This document shows, piece after piece, positions 1 to 8,915 of a stretch of 64,000 nt of DNA. A program made the translations under genes and the position numbers. The notes under the pieces were generated by a model that saw only the letters and a program-made list of their open reading frames with translations, did not search any database and was not told the DNA's origin. How positions within the stretch are numbered: the first letter of the stretch is position 1; every line of letters begins with the position of its first letter. The stretch covers positions 1 to 64,000 of the forward strand of contig JAXEJQ010000106.1 of the NCBI GenBank assembly GCA_034101475.1. The letters are read 5' to 3'. This DNA is from Limivivens sp034101475. Lineage in GTDB: Bacteria > Bacillota > Clostridia > Lachnospirales > Lachnospiraceae.

Positions 1-137
1 GAGTTAGTATGTTCCTCACATCCAGCTTCCTTCAGATTCGAGGTCGCCCCCGACACCCTTGCCTTCGGCTATATCCTTCCCACTACCGGGCGGATTCGGG
101 ACTTTAACCCGTTAGAAACGTGCGCCGCTAGGCGCAC
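1..137 (-). mobile_element. 5' end of a group II intron (runs off the window)
   Basis: Read on the minus strand from 137, the sequence starts with GTGCGCC, the usual 5' boundary of bacterial group II introns, and continues as GC-rich structured RNA: a GTGCGCC/GGCGCAC stem, then TTTCTAACGGG, then GAAGGATATAGCC, and CTGAAGGAAGC, all familiar from domain I of clostridial group II introns. No reverse transcriptase is visible because the element continues beyond base 1. The bases just before the boundary (138-146) are the T-rich tail of a strong terminator hairpin, which is the insertion preference known for class C introns. Intron identity is from recall of the domain I pattern; the subclass is inferred from the site. 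Confidence 0.72.
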
Positions 138-145
138 CACAACAA

Positions 146-192
146 AGGCAGGCAAACCGCACGGATAGCATTTCGCTGCGGTCTGCCTGCCT
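146..192. terminator. Bidirectional terminator, target of the intron
   Basis: A 15-bp stem (AGGCAGGCAAACCGC at 146-160, GCGGTCTGCCTGCCT at 178-192, one mismatch) has ATTTTTTA on its plus side and TTTGTTGTG on its minus side, where the intron begins. It would end transcription of the C-type lectin gene (minus strand, stop at 250). A second small hairpin (AGGATGG/CCATCCT, 221-243) lies between it and the stop codon. Confidence 0.75.
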
Positions 193-249
193 ATTTTTTA
201 TCGTGGAGTGAAGCATATTAAGGATGGTTTTCCAATCCATCCTGTTCTG

Positions 250-2604
250 TTATTTTTTCTGAATGTAATTGCAGAGCTTCGTCCATCCCTCCAGCTCGTC
301 ACCCAGATCCTTACAGGTAAATTTCAGATAATCCAGGTATTTGCACGTCACAACTCCGCCTGAAAATTCCACATTCTCAAAGATCGTCCCAAGATCACCG
401 ATGAGCTGCCCCCAAAGAGTATCCAGCACCTGGCTCTTGATTTCCGCCTGAGCTCCTTTCTTTAAGCCGCTCATGAACTTCTTTACCGCTTTATTGCTTG
501 TTTTCAGGTTGGGAGTACAGACAACGCTGTATTTCTTTCCGGATCTGGACTGGTAGGTAATCGGGCCGAACGCAAGGGTTCCAAGCCCCTGCATGCTTCC
601 GGACAAAGTACCATACTCATAAGTCTTTCCGCGCTTCACCGCAATCGGGATGGAAAAATTCCTCTTGGTATAAACGGCAACTCCCTCCATTCCATCGTAA
701 AAATCCGCCAAAATGTCCCGGCCGGCGTAGGCATTCCCGTACATGATTGCAAACAGATTGGCACGGATTGCCTCATCGATTGCCTTATCCCGCTTTCCTG
801 CAACAGAGATTGTAAACTGCTTTGAGAATTCATATTTTCCGGGAGTTTTTCCCAGTCCCAGGCTTACATTGTAGATCCTTCCCGCCCCTTTCAGTTTCAC
901 ACAGCTAATCGGGCAGGTCGTCATCGTCATACAGGCGATGGTATTATCTTTTGCGCAGTTTACGGTACGTGTTTTCCCGTTGGAACCATCCAGGATGATC
1001 TTGTAATCACCGCCGGACTGATGATTCTTTCGGAGATCCACATTTCCTTTCACAGTCACTGTCCCCTCATTCAGATAGTTTCCATATGAATATGTAGGAC
1101 TGAAATAGTAGGTTTTCTCAACATAAATAGTCGAATCCTCTCCCATGGCAAGAGCGCCGGAGCCTTTTACCAGAAAGCTCTGCTTCGCCGTAATGGAAGC
1201 CTTTTTCTGAAGTGTCAGTTTCCCCTTTACTGTAAAATCCTTTGCACTGCTCAAAGACGCTTTCATTCCAACATTCAGACCACTCTCCACTACAAAGGTC
1301 CCTTTGCTGTTCAGGCTGGAGCCTCCGCTCATGGATACATTGGCCTTAATGGTGATTTTTTCTGCTGTCACCTTACATTTCGTCGGCAGCGTCATAGACT
1401 GGTCAATCACCAGGGGACCATCCAGGTTATATGTTTTTTTGCTGAAATTTCCGCCCCGGTAATACCAGGTCTTTTTCACTTTGACAAAAGCATCCGCCTG
1501 AATCGTCCGGCTGACCTCTGAGGAAGCCTCTCCATAATATTTCTTTGTCCCGGAGGTACGGTAAGCAGCCACAGAAAAAACGTATTCTGCATTCTGGTCC
1601 AGGTTTTTCAGCGTACAGGAGGTTTCTGACGTATTCTTTGTCCAGACCTTCTTGGGATTATCCGCTTTGTAATAACGGATTTCATACCCCTGCGCCATAT
1701 TAACCTCATCAAAAGTCACTGTCGCAGTTCCGATCTTATCACTGGTTACGGAAACTCCCCAGGTTTTGGCGGGTACGATATAGTAGGGAATCATGATCGT
1801 TCCCTTGTAGCGGGCAATTCCGGAAATCACCGCATAGGCCTGCCCGATATTGGTGCTGTTGACAAATTTTACGGAATAATCATAATTCGCCTCCAGAGGA
1901 GATGCCGTATCCCCATTATGGCAAACGGTCACCCTGGGAGTTTGCGCCTGTCCATTATAAACAAAAGACTCCTCAGACAGCTGAAAACTTTTGCCGGAAA
2001 AAGAGGTAATATCAACAGGAGCTCCCCATTCACAGATAAAACCATGCCTTACCTTCCATGCGTTCGGTCCGCAGCTTGACAGATAAATATCTGAGGCATA
2101 ACGATTATCGGTTCTGACAAGACTGTGATACATTGGAAACGAACTCTTGTCATCTGCCCCATGCCAGGACAAATTTCCGTTCTCTTCCTCCGCATAAGAA
2201 TCATACCAGCAGGTAAACCAGGCAGATGCAGAGTCATTCCAACTGTAAAAAGCCTCTTTGCATTCTTCTCCATTCATCCAGGAAAAGGTATATCTGTTGC
2301 TTTTCTTTATAGCTCCAACCCAAAGCGCTGTATATCTGCTGTTATTCGCATCACGCAGACTGTTTACAAAGTCTCTTTCTGCCGGTGAAGTTACCGTTAA
2401 TAAATATCCTCCCATTTCTTCGCATTTCTTTTTTGCCTGTGATACCGAAACTTCTTCCGGAAATATCTTATAGTAATGCCCCCTCCACTCTTCCGCATCT
2501 GCCGGCACCGCTGCATCTGCTTTCACTCCCGGCCAGATCCAGGCCGCTGCCAGCAGCAAAACCACCATCAAAACCTTTGATGCTCTTTGCACTCCCTGTC
2601 TCAT
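250..2604 (-). CDS. Secreted C-type lectin / fibronectin-like surface protein
   Basis: A 784-aa exported protein. Residues 1-32 form a signal peptide (hydrophobic VLMVVLLLAAAWIW, then ADA). About 40-195 is a C-type lectin-like domain: WRGHYYKIF, SQAKKKCEEMGGYLLTV and a closing CEW are family hallmarks. About 195-275 is an Ig-like repeat common in clostridial surface proteins (FVYNGQAQTP, then GTIMIPYYIV). About 285-370 resembles fibronectin type III. About 375-560 is rich in short beta-strand repeats and could form a beta-helix. The C-terminal 200 residues are not recognised. No LPXTG or lipobox is visible, so it is probably secreted or bound by interaction. The RBS AAAGGAG supports this start. 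A ligand cannot be inferred; a role in carbohydrate or protein binding outside the cell is likely. Confidence 0.72.
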   Translation of the reverse strand: MRQGVQRASKVLMVVLLLAAAWIWPGVKADAAVPADAEEWRGHYYKIFPEEVSVSQAKKKCEEMGGYLLTVTSPAERDFVNSLRDANNSRYTALWVGAIKKSNRYTFSWMNGEECKEAFYSWNDSASAWFTCWYDSYAEEENGNLSWHGADDKSSFPMYHSLVRTDNRYASDIYLSSCGPNAWKVRHGFICEWGAPVDITSFSGKSFQLSEESFVYNGQAQTPRVTVCHNGDTASPLEANYDYSVKFVNSTNIGQAYAVISGIARYKGTIMIPYYIVPAKTWGVSVTSDKIGTATVTFDEVNMAQGYEIRYYKADNPKKVWTKNTSETSCTLKNLDQNAEYVFSVAAYRTSGTKKYYGEASSEVSRTIQADAFVKVKKTWYYRGGNFSKKTYNLDGPLVIDQSMTLPTKCKVTAEKITIKANVSMSGGSSLNSKGTFVVESGLNVGMKASLSSAKDFTVKGKLTLQKKASITAKQSFLVKGSGALAMGEDSTIYVEKTYYFSPTYSYGNYLNEGTVTVKGNVDLRKNHQSGGDYKIILDGSNGKTRTVNCAKDNTIACMTMTTCPISCVKLKGAGRIYNVSLGLGKTPGKYEFSKQFTISVAGKRDKAIDEAIRANLFAIMYGNAYAGRDILADFYDGMEGVAVYTKRNFSIPIAVKRGKTYEYGTLSGSMQGLGTLAFGPITYQSRSGKKYSVVCTPNLKTSNKAVKKFMSGLKKGAQAEIKSQVLDTLWGQLIGDLGTIFENVEFSGGVVTCKYLDYLKFTCKDLGDELEGWTKLCNYIQKK

Positions 2605-2785
2605 TTTTCATTCTCTCCTTTCTCTTTCCGGCTCCTCGCCATGAAAATCAGATAACACTTCCCTGCCTGCTTCGAAAATCACCCCGCTTTTAACACCCCT
2701 TAACACATTTTATGTTTTCTGTCAATAGAGTAAACTTTAACATTTTTATTCGATAATTTCTTTCATTGTATTCCGGGAAAAACAT

Positions 2786-3838
2786 TCACTTTTCTTCTTT
2801 TCTTCCTTCTCCCAGAATCCCTGCTTCTTTCAGAATCTCCAGTATCACCAGCAGGCTCAGAGGCCCCAGCAGCACCCCGGTGGGCCCGTAAATACACATT
2901 CCGAGGTAAACCACCAGCGCGATCACAATGGGATAAACCCCCATTTTTTCCCCGATGAGCCGGGGCTCCAGGTATTCCCGGGTGGTATTGGCCACCAGAA
3001 ACAGGGCTGCATAGGCAATTCCATGGAAAAAATCCCGCTGCAGCAGACAGAGGGCGGCCCAGGGAAGCAGAACCGTCCCTGTCCCGAGAAAAGGCAGGAC
3101 ATCCAGTATGCCAATCAGGATTCCCAGCAGAAGCGCGTAGGGATTTCCGGTAAGTGTCAGGCCGATTACACAGATTATAATGACAATCAGCATCAGCAGG
3201 GCCTGGGCTTTCAGCCAGGCCCCTCCCAGGGTCCACAGTCTGCCCACCACGTTCATGGCATGATGGTACAGAGGGTATCCCTTCAGCCGCCCCTTGATCT
3301 CTTTGTAATCCCTGACAATCAGTGTCACAGCAATAAAAATGATAAACAGAATTCCTGCCCACCGGAAAGCCGTCTTCAGATAGCGAATGGAGTTCTGGAA
3401 GAGATTTGGAACCACATGAGCCTCGATCCGTTCTTCCAGATAATTCAGATTGTTATTTACAAACCGCAGAGTATCCTCTCTTTGGATTCCAAAGGTCCGC
3501 TCCACCATGCTGCAGCAGCCCCCAAGCATGTCCTGAAGCTTCTGCTCATACAGGTCCAGATTGGCAATGACGCTGCGTATCTGGCTGCACAGGTTTGCAG
3601 CCAGATACCAGAAACCGACTCCGGTGAGAGCCAGAAAAAACACCATCAGAACAATAGTCAGTGTCCCCTGGCGGAAAGGGAGATATTTTTTCAGCCGGCC
3701 GGCCAGGGGATACAGGAGACGTACCAGAATCCAGGCAGCAAAAAAGGGAGCTGCAAGGGCCAGAAGGTATTTCATACCAAGGTATACGGCGATTGCAATT
3801 CCCGCTGTCATCAATGTCTTTCGTACTGCTTCCGGCAT
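2786..3838 (-). CDS. ytvI: AI-2E family / sporulation membrane protein YtvI
   Basis: A 350-aa polytopic membrane protein. Its pattern fits the YtvI branch of the AI-2E transporter family: two N-terminal helices (AIAVYLGMKYLLALAAPFFAAWI and a second near residue 65), a long soluble middle (about 90-170), then a cluster of helices containing GNPYALLLGILIGILDVLPFLG. In Bacillus ytvI is expressed during sporulation; its biochemical role is not settled. The start was chosen at 3838 because GAGGGAGTGCC precedes the ATG; an in-frame upstream extension to 3913 has no RBS. It lies 71 bp downstream of the pseudouridine synthase on the same strand and may share its transcript. Confidence 0.82.
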   Translation of the reverse strand: MPEAVRKTLMTAGIAIAVYLGMKYLLALAAPFFAAWILVRLLYPLAGRLKKYLPFRQGTLTIVLMVFFLALTGVGFWYLAANLCSQIRSVIANLDLYEQKLQDMLGGCCSMVERTFGIQREDTLRFVNNNLNYLEERIEAHVVPNLFQNSIRYLKTAFRWAGILFIIFIAVTLIVRDYKEIKGRLKGYPLYHHAMNVVGRLWTLGGAWLKAQALLMLIVIIICVIGLTLTGNPYALLLGILIGILDVLPFLGTGTVLLPWAALCLLQRDFFHGIAYAALFLVANTTREYLEPRLIGEKMGVYPIVIALVVYLGMCIYGPTGVLLGPLSLLVILEILKEAGILGEGRKEEK

Positions 3839-3909
3839 GGCACTCCCTCTCTTTCTGTCTGGATTTTCTGAGAATAGTATGTGCCCCGGAAGCGTTTTCA
3901 TCCTGTATA

Positions 3910-4617
3910 TCACTGGATGGAAAAATCCGGTTTACAGGTAAAGGTCAGCTCTTTCCCGGTTTTTGGATGGCAAAAGGTCAGACGCACGGCGCACAGCGCC
4001 ACATGCTCCAAAACCGAAGGCATCCCGTCTCCTGCCTTGTCAGGCATTTTCTGTTCCGGCAGGTTATCCGCCTTCCCATACTTCCGATCCCCGGCCAGCG
4101 GCATGCCTGCCCCGGCCATCTGCACCCGGATCTGATGATGTCTGCCGGTCAGCAGTTCCACCTCCACCAGCGCCCGGCCATCCCGGCGTTCCAGAACCCG
4201 ATAATTCAGCATGGCCTTTTTCGCGCCCTTCGTCCCTTCCTTTACAATTTCAGAGGTATTGGTTTTCCCGTTTTTGAAAAGCCAGTCTGTCAGCTGTCCG
4301 GACTCCTCCGGCGGATTGCCCTCCACAACTGCCTGATAAATCTTTTTCATCCGGCCGCCGGAAACCTGCGCGCTTAAATTCGCCGCGCTTTTTTTCGTTT
4401 TGGCAAACACCATGACACCCTGCACGGGCTGATCCAGACGATGTACCAGCCCTACATAGGGAATCCCGGAGACCTCCGGCTTTGCAGCCAGATAATTTCG
4501 CAGAATGCTTACCATATCAGCCGTTCCGATCCGGGCACTTTCCACCGGAACTCCCGCCGGCTTTTCACAAACCAGTATTTCCTGATCTTCAAAAAGAATG
4601 TGTGGTTCTGTTTTCAT
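3910..4617 (-). CDS. RluA-family RNA pseudouridine synthase
   Basis: A 235-aa protein. The catalytic motif GLVHRLDQPVQGVMVFAKT (Asp of HRLD) is near residue 60, and ELLTGRHHQIRVQ is near 155; both are diagnostic of RluA/RluD-type synthases that convert uridine to pseudouridine in rRNA or tRNA. There is no S4 RNA-binding domain, so it belongs to the short single-domain group; the target base cannot be told. The ATG at 4617 follows AAAAGGAGGCAGAAA. It is divergent from the DUF885 gene, with about 117 bp between the two starts for both promoters. Confidence 0.87.
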   Translation of the reverse strand: MKTEPHILFEDQEILVCEKPAGVPVESARIGTADMVSILRNYLAAKPEVSGIPYVGLVHRLDQPVQGVMVFAKTKKSAANLSAQVSGGRMKKIYQAVVEGNPPEESGQLTDWLFKNGKTNTSEIVKEGTKGAKKAMLNYRVLERRDGRALVEVELLTGRHHQIRVQMAGAGMPLAGDRKYGKADNLPEQKMPDKAGDGMPSVLEHVALCAVRLTFCHPKTGKELTFTCKPDFSIQ

Positions 4618-4734
4618 TTTCTGCCTCCTTTTCCCACTGATTATACAGCAATCCGTTCCAAAAGAAAACCGCTTCGGCAACTTTCCGCCCTTTGCTGCAT
4701 ATACTGTACAAAGTCTCTCCGCAGGTGCCGTTCC

Positions 4735-6444
4735 ATGCCGCGTTTTCCAAAGAAACTTCTGCCTGTGCCCGCTGCATTTCTTCTGATCTGCGCCCTACAT
4801 ATTTACCAGACCAACCACCATTTTGAATCTTTTACGGAAACCATGTTCCGGGAGGAAATTCAGTCCAACACACTGAATCTGCACTATACCCTGGAGGATC
4901 CCGATGCCTGCGGCATCACCGATTACTCCATTACCCTGGGGTCGGCAGAGCCGGAAGCGCTGGAAGCCTCCATTCAGGCTCTGAAAGAAGATTACGCCGA
5001 ATTTCAGACGGTTTCCTACCATGCTCTGACCGGTGAAAACCAGCTTACCTACGAGATTCTGCAGTTTTATTTTGAAAATCAGCTGGAAGAATCCAATTAT
5101 CCACTGTATGCAGAGCCTCTGGGCGCCACCATCGGCACCCAGGCCCAGCTTCCGGTGCTGCTGGCGGAATACGCCTTTCGCGACAGGGAAGATGTCATCT
5201 GTTATCTGAAGCTTCTGCAGCAGATGGATCTGTACTACGCCACTCTTCTGGATTACGAAAAGGCAAAATCCGAAGCCGGTCTTTTTATGTCTGACAAAAC
5301 CGCTGATGCCATCCTGACCCAGTGCCGCTCCTTCATCGAGGATCCCGACAGCAATTTCCTGATTGCCGTCTTTGAAGAAAAGCTGACAGAGCTCACCGAC
5401 CTGACTTCCGAAGAGAAGGAACTTCTGATTTCCAAAAACCGCCAGATCGTAAAAAACCATGTAATCCCTGCCTATGAACTGCTGATCAGCGGACTGGAAG
5501 CCCTGAAAGGAACCGGCGTTAATGAGAACGGCCTCTGTTATTTTCCGGACGGAAAAAAATACTATTCCTGTCTGGTCCGACAAGCCACCGGCTGCTCCGT
5601 CAGTGTCTCCACCATCCAGAATCGGATTCAGAAACAGATTTTTTCCGATTACGAAGCGCTTCGTACCCTGATTACGGAAAATCCTCAGCTTAAAGAGGAA
5701 ATCCGGGAGGCCTCTGCCGCGTCTCTCTCAGATCCGGTGACGATTCTCAATGATCTGCAGCAGAAAATGGCGGCGGATTTTCCCCAGGCTCCCTCCGTAA
5801 CCTGTCAGGTAAAGTATGTCCATCCTTCCCTGGAGGAATACTTAAGTCCGGCTTTTTACCTGACACCGCCCATCGACAGCCTGACAGACAATGTCATTTA
5901 CATTAACAATGCCTCCGGTTATACCTCAGCTCAGCTTTATACCACGCTGGCCCACGAGGGATATCCCGGCCACCTTTACCAGACCATATACTCCGGGGCC
6001 TGCCGTAGCAATCCGGTGCGCAGCCTTCTGAATTTCAGCGGCTATACGGAGGGCTGGGCCACTTATGTGGAAATGATGTCCTGGGATTATACCGGCCTGT
6101 CTCCGGAGCTTTCAGAAGCCTACCGGCTGAACCGTTCCATCTCCCTGGGATTTTCTTCCCTGGTGGACATCGCTGTCCATTACCGGGGATATGACCGGCA
6201 GAAGGTCATGGATTATCTTTCCTCCTTCGGCTACAGCACCGCCTCTGCCTCCGCCCTGTTTGACGCGGTGGTGGAGGCCCCGGCCAATTACCTGAAATAT
6301 TATGTGGGCTGTCTGAGCTTCCAGGAGCTTCAGGATGCATACCGAAAAAAGGAGGGAGAAAACTTCTCCCTCCGGAATTTCCACGCAAAGGTTCTGGAAA
6401 TCGGTCCCGCACCCTTTTCCGTGCTGGCAAAATACCTGCTCTGA
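4735..6444 (+). CDS. DUF885 family metal-dependent peptidase-like protein
   Basis: A 569-aa protein with an N-terminal hydrophobic segment (PVPAAFLLICALHIY) that looks like a signal or membrane anchor. The motif TLAHEGYPGHLYQ near residue 405 is the HExxxGH-type signature of the DUF885 family, thought to be zinc carboxypeptidases related to M32. Later GWATYVEMM supplies the third family motif. No in vivo substrate is known; oligopeptide degradation at the cell surface is a reasonable inference. The ATG at 4735 has only a weak RBS (AGGTG); an upstream in-frame extension lacks one too. The 3' end, including the TGA stop, is part of an imperfect 41-bp tandem duplication (see 6424-6504). Confidence 0.75.
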   Translation: MPRFPKKLLPVPAAFLLICALHIYQTNHHFESFTETMFREEIQSNTLNLHYTLEDPDACGITDYSITLGSAEPEALEASIQALKEDYAEFQTVSYHALTGENQLTYEILQFYFENQLEESNYPLYAEPLGATIGTQAQLPVLLAEYAFRDREDVICYLKLLQQMDLYYATLLDYEKAKSEAGLFMSDKTADAILTQCRSFIEDPDSNFLIAVFEEKLTELTDLTSEEKELLISKNRQIVKNHVIPAYELLISGLEALKGTGVNENGLCYFPDGKKYYSCLVRQATGCSVSVSTIQNRIQKQIFSDYEALRTLITENPQLKEEIREASAASLSDPVTILNDLQQKMAADFPQAPSVTCQVKYVHPSLEEYLSPAFYLTPPIDSLTDNVIYINNASGYTSAQLYTTLAHEGYPGHLYQTIYSGACRSNPVRSLLNFSGYTEGWATYVEMMSWDYTGLSPELSEAYRLNRSISLGFSSLVDIAVHYRGYDRQKVMDYLSSFGYSTASASALFDAVVEAPANYLKYYVGCLSFQELQDAYRKKEGENFSLRNFHAKVLEIGPAPFSVLAKYLL

Positions 6445-6504
6445 ACGTGCCTTCTCCTTCTATGTTGGCAGAATATCTGCTCTGGGCAGACCATCTCCTT
6501 CTAT
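6424..6504. repeat. Imperfect 41-bp tandem duplication over a stop codon
   Basis: Two copies spaced 41 bp apart share CTGGCAAAATACCTGCTCTG versus TTGGCAGAATATCTGCTCTG and then TCTCCTTCTATG. The first copy holds the last codons and the TGA stop of the DUF885 gene. The second is downstream and out of use as coding sequence. Confidence 0.7.
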
Positions 6505-6512
6505 GCCGCCAT

Positions 6513-6688
6513 ACGCTGTTTTTTCAGCGGGAATACTGCACCTCCCAGCTGTCACACGCTGCTTTTTCAGCGGGAATACTGCATCTTCTACGCTGTCACA
6601 CGCTGCTTCCTCAGCGGGAATACTGCATCTTCTACGCTGTCACACGCTGTTTCCTCAGCAGAAGAACTGCGCCTCCCACCATCAGCAC
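6513..6688. repeat. Four-copy 44-bp tandem repeat at the end of a permease gene
   Basis: ACGCTG begins at 6513, 6556, 6600 and 6644, giving a 43-44-bp period. Each unit has the form ACGCTGnTTnnTCAGCGGGAA followed by TACTGC. The fourth unit is the diverged coding end of the permease on the minus strand (last residues LLRKQRVTA); its stop at 6632-6634 falls in the third unit. The 3' end of the gene has apparently been duplicated outwards. The units are contiguous with no spacers, so it is not a CRISPR array. Confidence 0.75.
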
Positions 6689-7348
6689 TCCCACAGTGTT
6701 CAGCATGACAATCCCTGTCTTTTCCGGAATCCCTCCCAGAATGTCCAGAAGCCCTCTTCCCATCACACCCAGAAGGGAATCGGGGGCTTCGGACACCGCA
6801 TCCATCATGTTCGGGAAGCCCAGAACAAAAAGCATCCACAGGGCAAGAATCGCCACCGTAGCCATTTTCATATACCGGATCAGCAATGCCATAAAGAACA
6901 GACGGATGCCCAGGAGCACCAGAGCATACACCGGCAAAAGCTCCGGCCGCAGCCAGCTGCAGATATCCAGATCCATTTTCCCTGAAAACCAGGCTGCCCC
7001 GATTCGGTTTTCGATTTCCGCCCACCCCCGGATCAGGAAAAGCTCCAGGAGCAGAAACACGTAGATAATCAGACTGTGAAACACCAGAAAATCCCGCCTG
7101 GTCTGGCCGAAGGCCACAGCCCGGTTAAATTCATTGATCAGTTTTTTTGTTCCTGCAAACAGACTGAGAACAACCACCATCATAACTGCCATAATTGATC
7201 CGATGGCTACATAGCTCTCCTCCGGATGCCGCCAGGAAATAAATGCCAGAAACCCAATCCCAAGGACTGCCGCCCCTGCCGGAAACAGAAGCTCTGCCAG
7301 CAGATCCGGAAGCTGGATCCGGCATTCTCTCATGATCTTATCCTTCAT
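6632..7348 (-). CDS. ABC-2 type membrane protein (second permease of YtrB-like set)
   Basis: A 238-aa protein with about six hydrophobic helices and short polar N-terminus (MKDKIMRECRIQL). Helices are seen at roughly 18-38, 47-67, 90-110, 130-160, 165-185 and 205-230. No family motif is decisive; the assignment rests on its place as last gene of a GntR / ATPase / permease / permease operon, as in the Bacillus ytrABCDEF group. The ATG at 7348 follows AGGAGGTGTGGGAAA and lies 13 bp after the preceding permease. It would form the transmembrane channel with the ATPase at 8040-8915. The substrate is unknown; a role in cell-envelope stress or peptide-antibiotic defence is inferred from family context. 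Confidence 0.62.
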   Translation of the reverse strand: MKDKIMRECRIQLPDLLAELLFPAGAAVLGIGFLAFISWRHPEESYVAIGSIMAVMMVVVLSLFAGTKKLINEFNRAVAFGQTRRDFLVFHSLIIYVFLLLELFLIRGWAEIENRIGAAWFSGKMDLDICSWLRPELLPVYALVLLGIRLFFMALLIRYMKMATVAILALWMLFVLGFPNMMDAVSEAPDSLLGVMGRGLLDILGGIPEKTGIVMLNTVGVLMVGGAVLLLRKQRVTA

Positions 7349-7361
7349 TTTCCCACACCTC

Positions 7362-8036
7362 CTACAGACGTGCTTCCGCTCTGCGCATCAGCAGTCCGCT
7401 GCATACAGCGCTGAGCACCAGAAGGATCATTCCCGCAAACCCCACAATCCACAGCTGCTCCTGAAAATTTCTGATATACTGAAAAAGTCTGTCCATGTTT
7501 TCACCCATAACGCTTCCCATGATGTACCCCAGACCGCCTCCGAGAATTCCGCACAGAATCCCCACACCAAAGAGTACAATCTTTCCGAACCGATGGTAGA
7601 TCCCGCCCAGAATCTCTCCAAGGCTGCTTACAATGCACATCAGCAGGAAAAACAGCAGCCACAGGCCTGCCGTCTCCCAGGGGGTCTGCCCCAGGGTATT
7701 CTCAATCTGAAGCAGAAGTGCTTCAATCAGGGCCAGCACCGCTGAAATCAGGATTTTGGCGCCCTCCATTCCCAGAAAAGCCTCTTTTCTGCGGCAGCCG
7801 AAAGCCAGCAGCACCGGCATATAATTTTCAAACCATCCCACGGTAAAAACAATCATCACCATGGACGCCACCAGAATCCAGGCCAGAGCCGCCATATTCA
7901 TGCAGGCTGTCCGGCTGACGCTGCTGCTGCCAAACAGGGAAATCACCACCATACAGGCACTTCCCGCCGCCCCCATCAGGATAATCTCCCCCAGCACGCG
8001 GCTCCAGTAACGGACACTCCTTCGGAATGCTGCCAT
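7362..8036 (-). CDS. ABC-2 type membrane protein (first permease of YtrB-like set)
   Basis: A 224-aa integral membrane protein. After a basic N-terminus (RRSVRYWSR) come about six helices, including ILMGAAGSACMVVISLFG and AALAWILVASMVMIVFTVGWF. The segment GCRRKEAFLGMEGAKI is a cytoplasmic loop typical of ABC-2 permeases, where the ATPase docks. The ATG at 8036 follows GGAGGAATAGACT, only 3 bp after the end of the ATPase gene, so the two are translationally coupled. It probably pairs with the next permease to make a heterodimeric channel. Confidence 0.65.
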   Translation of the reverse strand: MAAFRRSVRYWSRVLGEIILMGAAGSACMVVISLFGSSSVSRTACMNMAALAWILVASMVMIVFTVGWFENYMPVLLAFGCRRKEAFLGMEGAKILISAVLALIEALLLQIENTLGQTPWETAGLWLLFFLLMCIVSSLGEILGGIYHRFGKIVLFGVGILCGILGGGLGYIMGSVMGENMDRLFQYIRNFQEQLWIVGFAGMILLVLSAVCSGLLMRRAEARL

Positions 8037-8039
8037 AGT

Positions 8040-8915
8040 CTATTCCTCCTCCCCGCATAGCGCCACGAAAAGACTCTCCAGATTCATGGGCTGAACGGTA
8101 ATCTCTCCATCCTGCCGGATCCGCTCTCCCGGCTTTAAAAGGACCGTCGCTCCGCTGCTGCGTCCGATTTGCTCCTTTCCATGGACCTCCAGGCCGCGTA
8201 TCGCCGCTTCCACTGCCTCTGTCCGCCCGCTTACATGAACACAGCGTTCCAGAAGCTCTCCGGTCTCTTCTTTTAAAAGAAGCTGGCCTTTCCGGAGCAT
8301 GATCACCTGATCAAAGACATCGCTGGCTTCCTCGATAATGTGGGTGGAAATCACAAAGGTTCTTCCCGTTTCCTCGAATTCCTCCAGCAGCATTTTGTAA
8401 AACTGCTGCCTGGCGATGATGTCCAGCCCTGCCGTGGGTTCGTCCAGAAACGTAAAGTCCGCCTTGCTGGCCATAGCCACAAGGATTGTCACCATGGACA
8501 TCATTCCTTTTGAAAGCCTGCTGATTCTCTGCTTCACATCCAGTTCAAACTTCTTCACCAGATGTTCCTCCAACCCTTTATCCCAGTGAGGCAGATAAAT
8601 CGACGCCGCCTTCAGATATTCCTTTACCTTCCAGGCATTGGGCCCTGTAGTTCCCATATTTCCCAGCTCTCTGGAAAAACACAGATGGGACAGTGCTTTT
8701 TCATTTTCCCATACAGGCATGCCGCCAAGGGTGACCGTCCCTGCAGTAGCCGGATTCTGAGCAGTCAAAAGGGACAGAAGGGTGGTTTTCCCAGCGCCGT
8801 TTCTTCCGATCAGGCCGTAAATTTTCCCTTTTTCCAGAGTCAGGTCCACGTTTTTCAGAACCTCTTTCTTTCCATAGGCCTTTGTAAGCCCTCTGCACTC
8901 CAGTGTATCCATCAT
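8040..8915 (-). CDS. ABC transporter ATP-binding protein, YtrB-like
   Basis: A 291-aa ATPase. Walker A is GRNGAGKTTLL near residue 36, the signature is LSKGMMSMVTI near 134, and Walker B is FTFLDEPTAGLD near 155, followed by the H-loop STHI. The C-terminal 70 residues are the extra domain of the drug/peptide ABC-2 group. The GntR gene upstream overlaps the start (stop and start share bases at 8912-8915), and the permeases follow at once, so all four genes are one operon. It should power export or membrane-stress relief; the substrate is not visible. Confidence 0.85.
   Translation of the reverse strand: MMDTLECRGLTKAYGKKEVLKNVDLTLEKGKIYGLIGRNGAGKTTLLSLLTAQNPATAGTVTLGGMPVWENEKALSHLCFSRELGNMGTTGPNAWKVKEYLKAASIYLPHWDKGLEEHLVKKFELDVKQRISRLSKGMMSMVTILVAMASKADFTFLDEPTAGLDIIARQQFYKMLLEEFEETGRTFVISTHIIEEASDVFDQVIMLRKGQLLLKEETGELLERCVHVSGRTEAVEAAIRGLEVHGKEQIGRSSGATVLLKPGERIRQDGEITVQPMNLESLFVALCGEEE

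Noticed and set aside
6513..6688. Possible CRISPR array
   Set aside because: The units are contiguous 44-bp repeats without unique spacers and include coding sequence; no cas genes are near.
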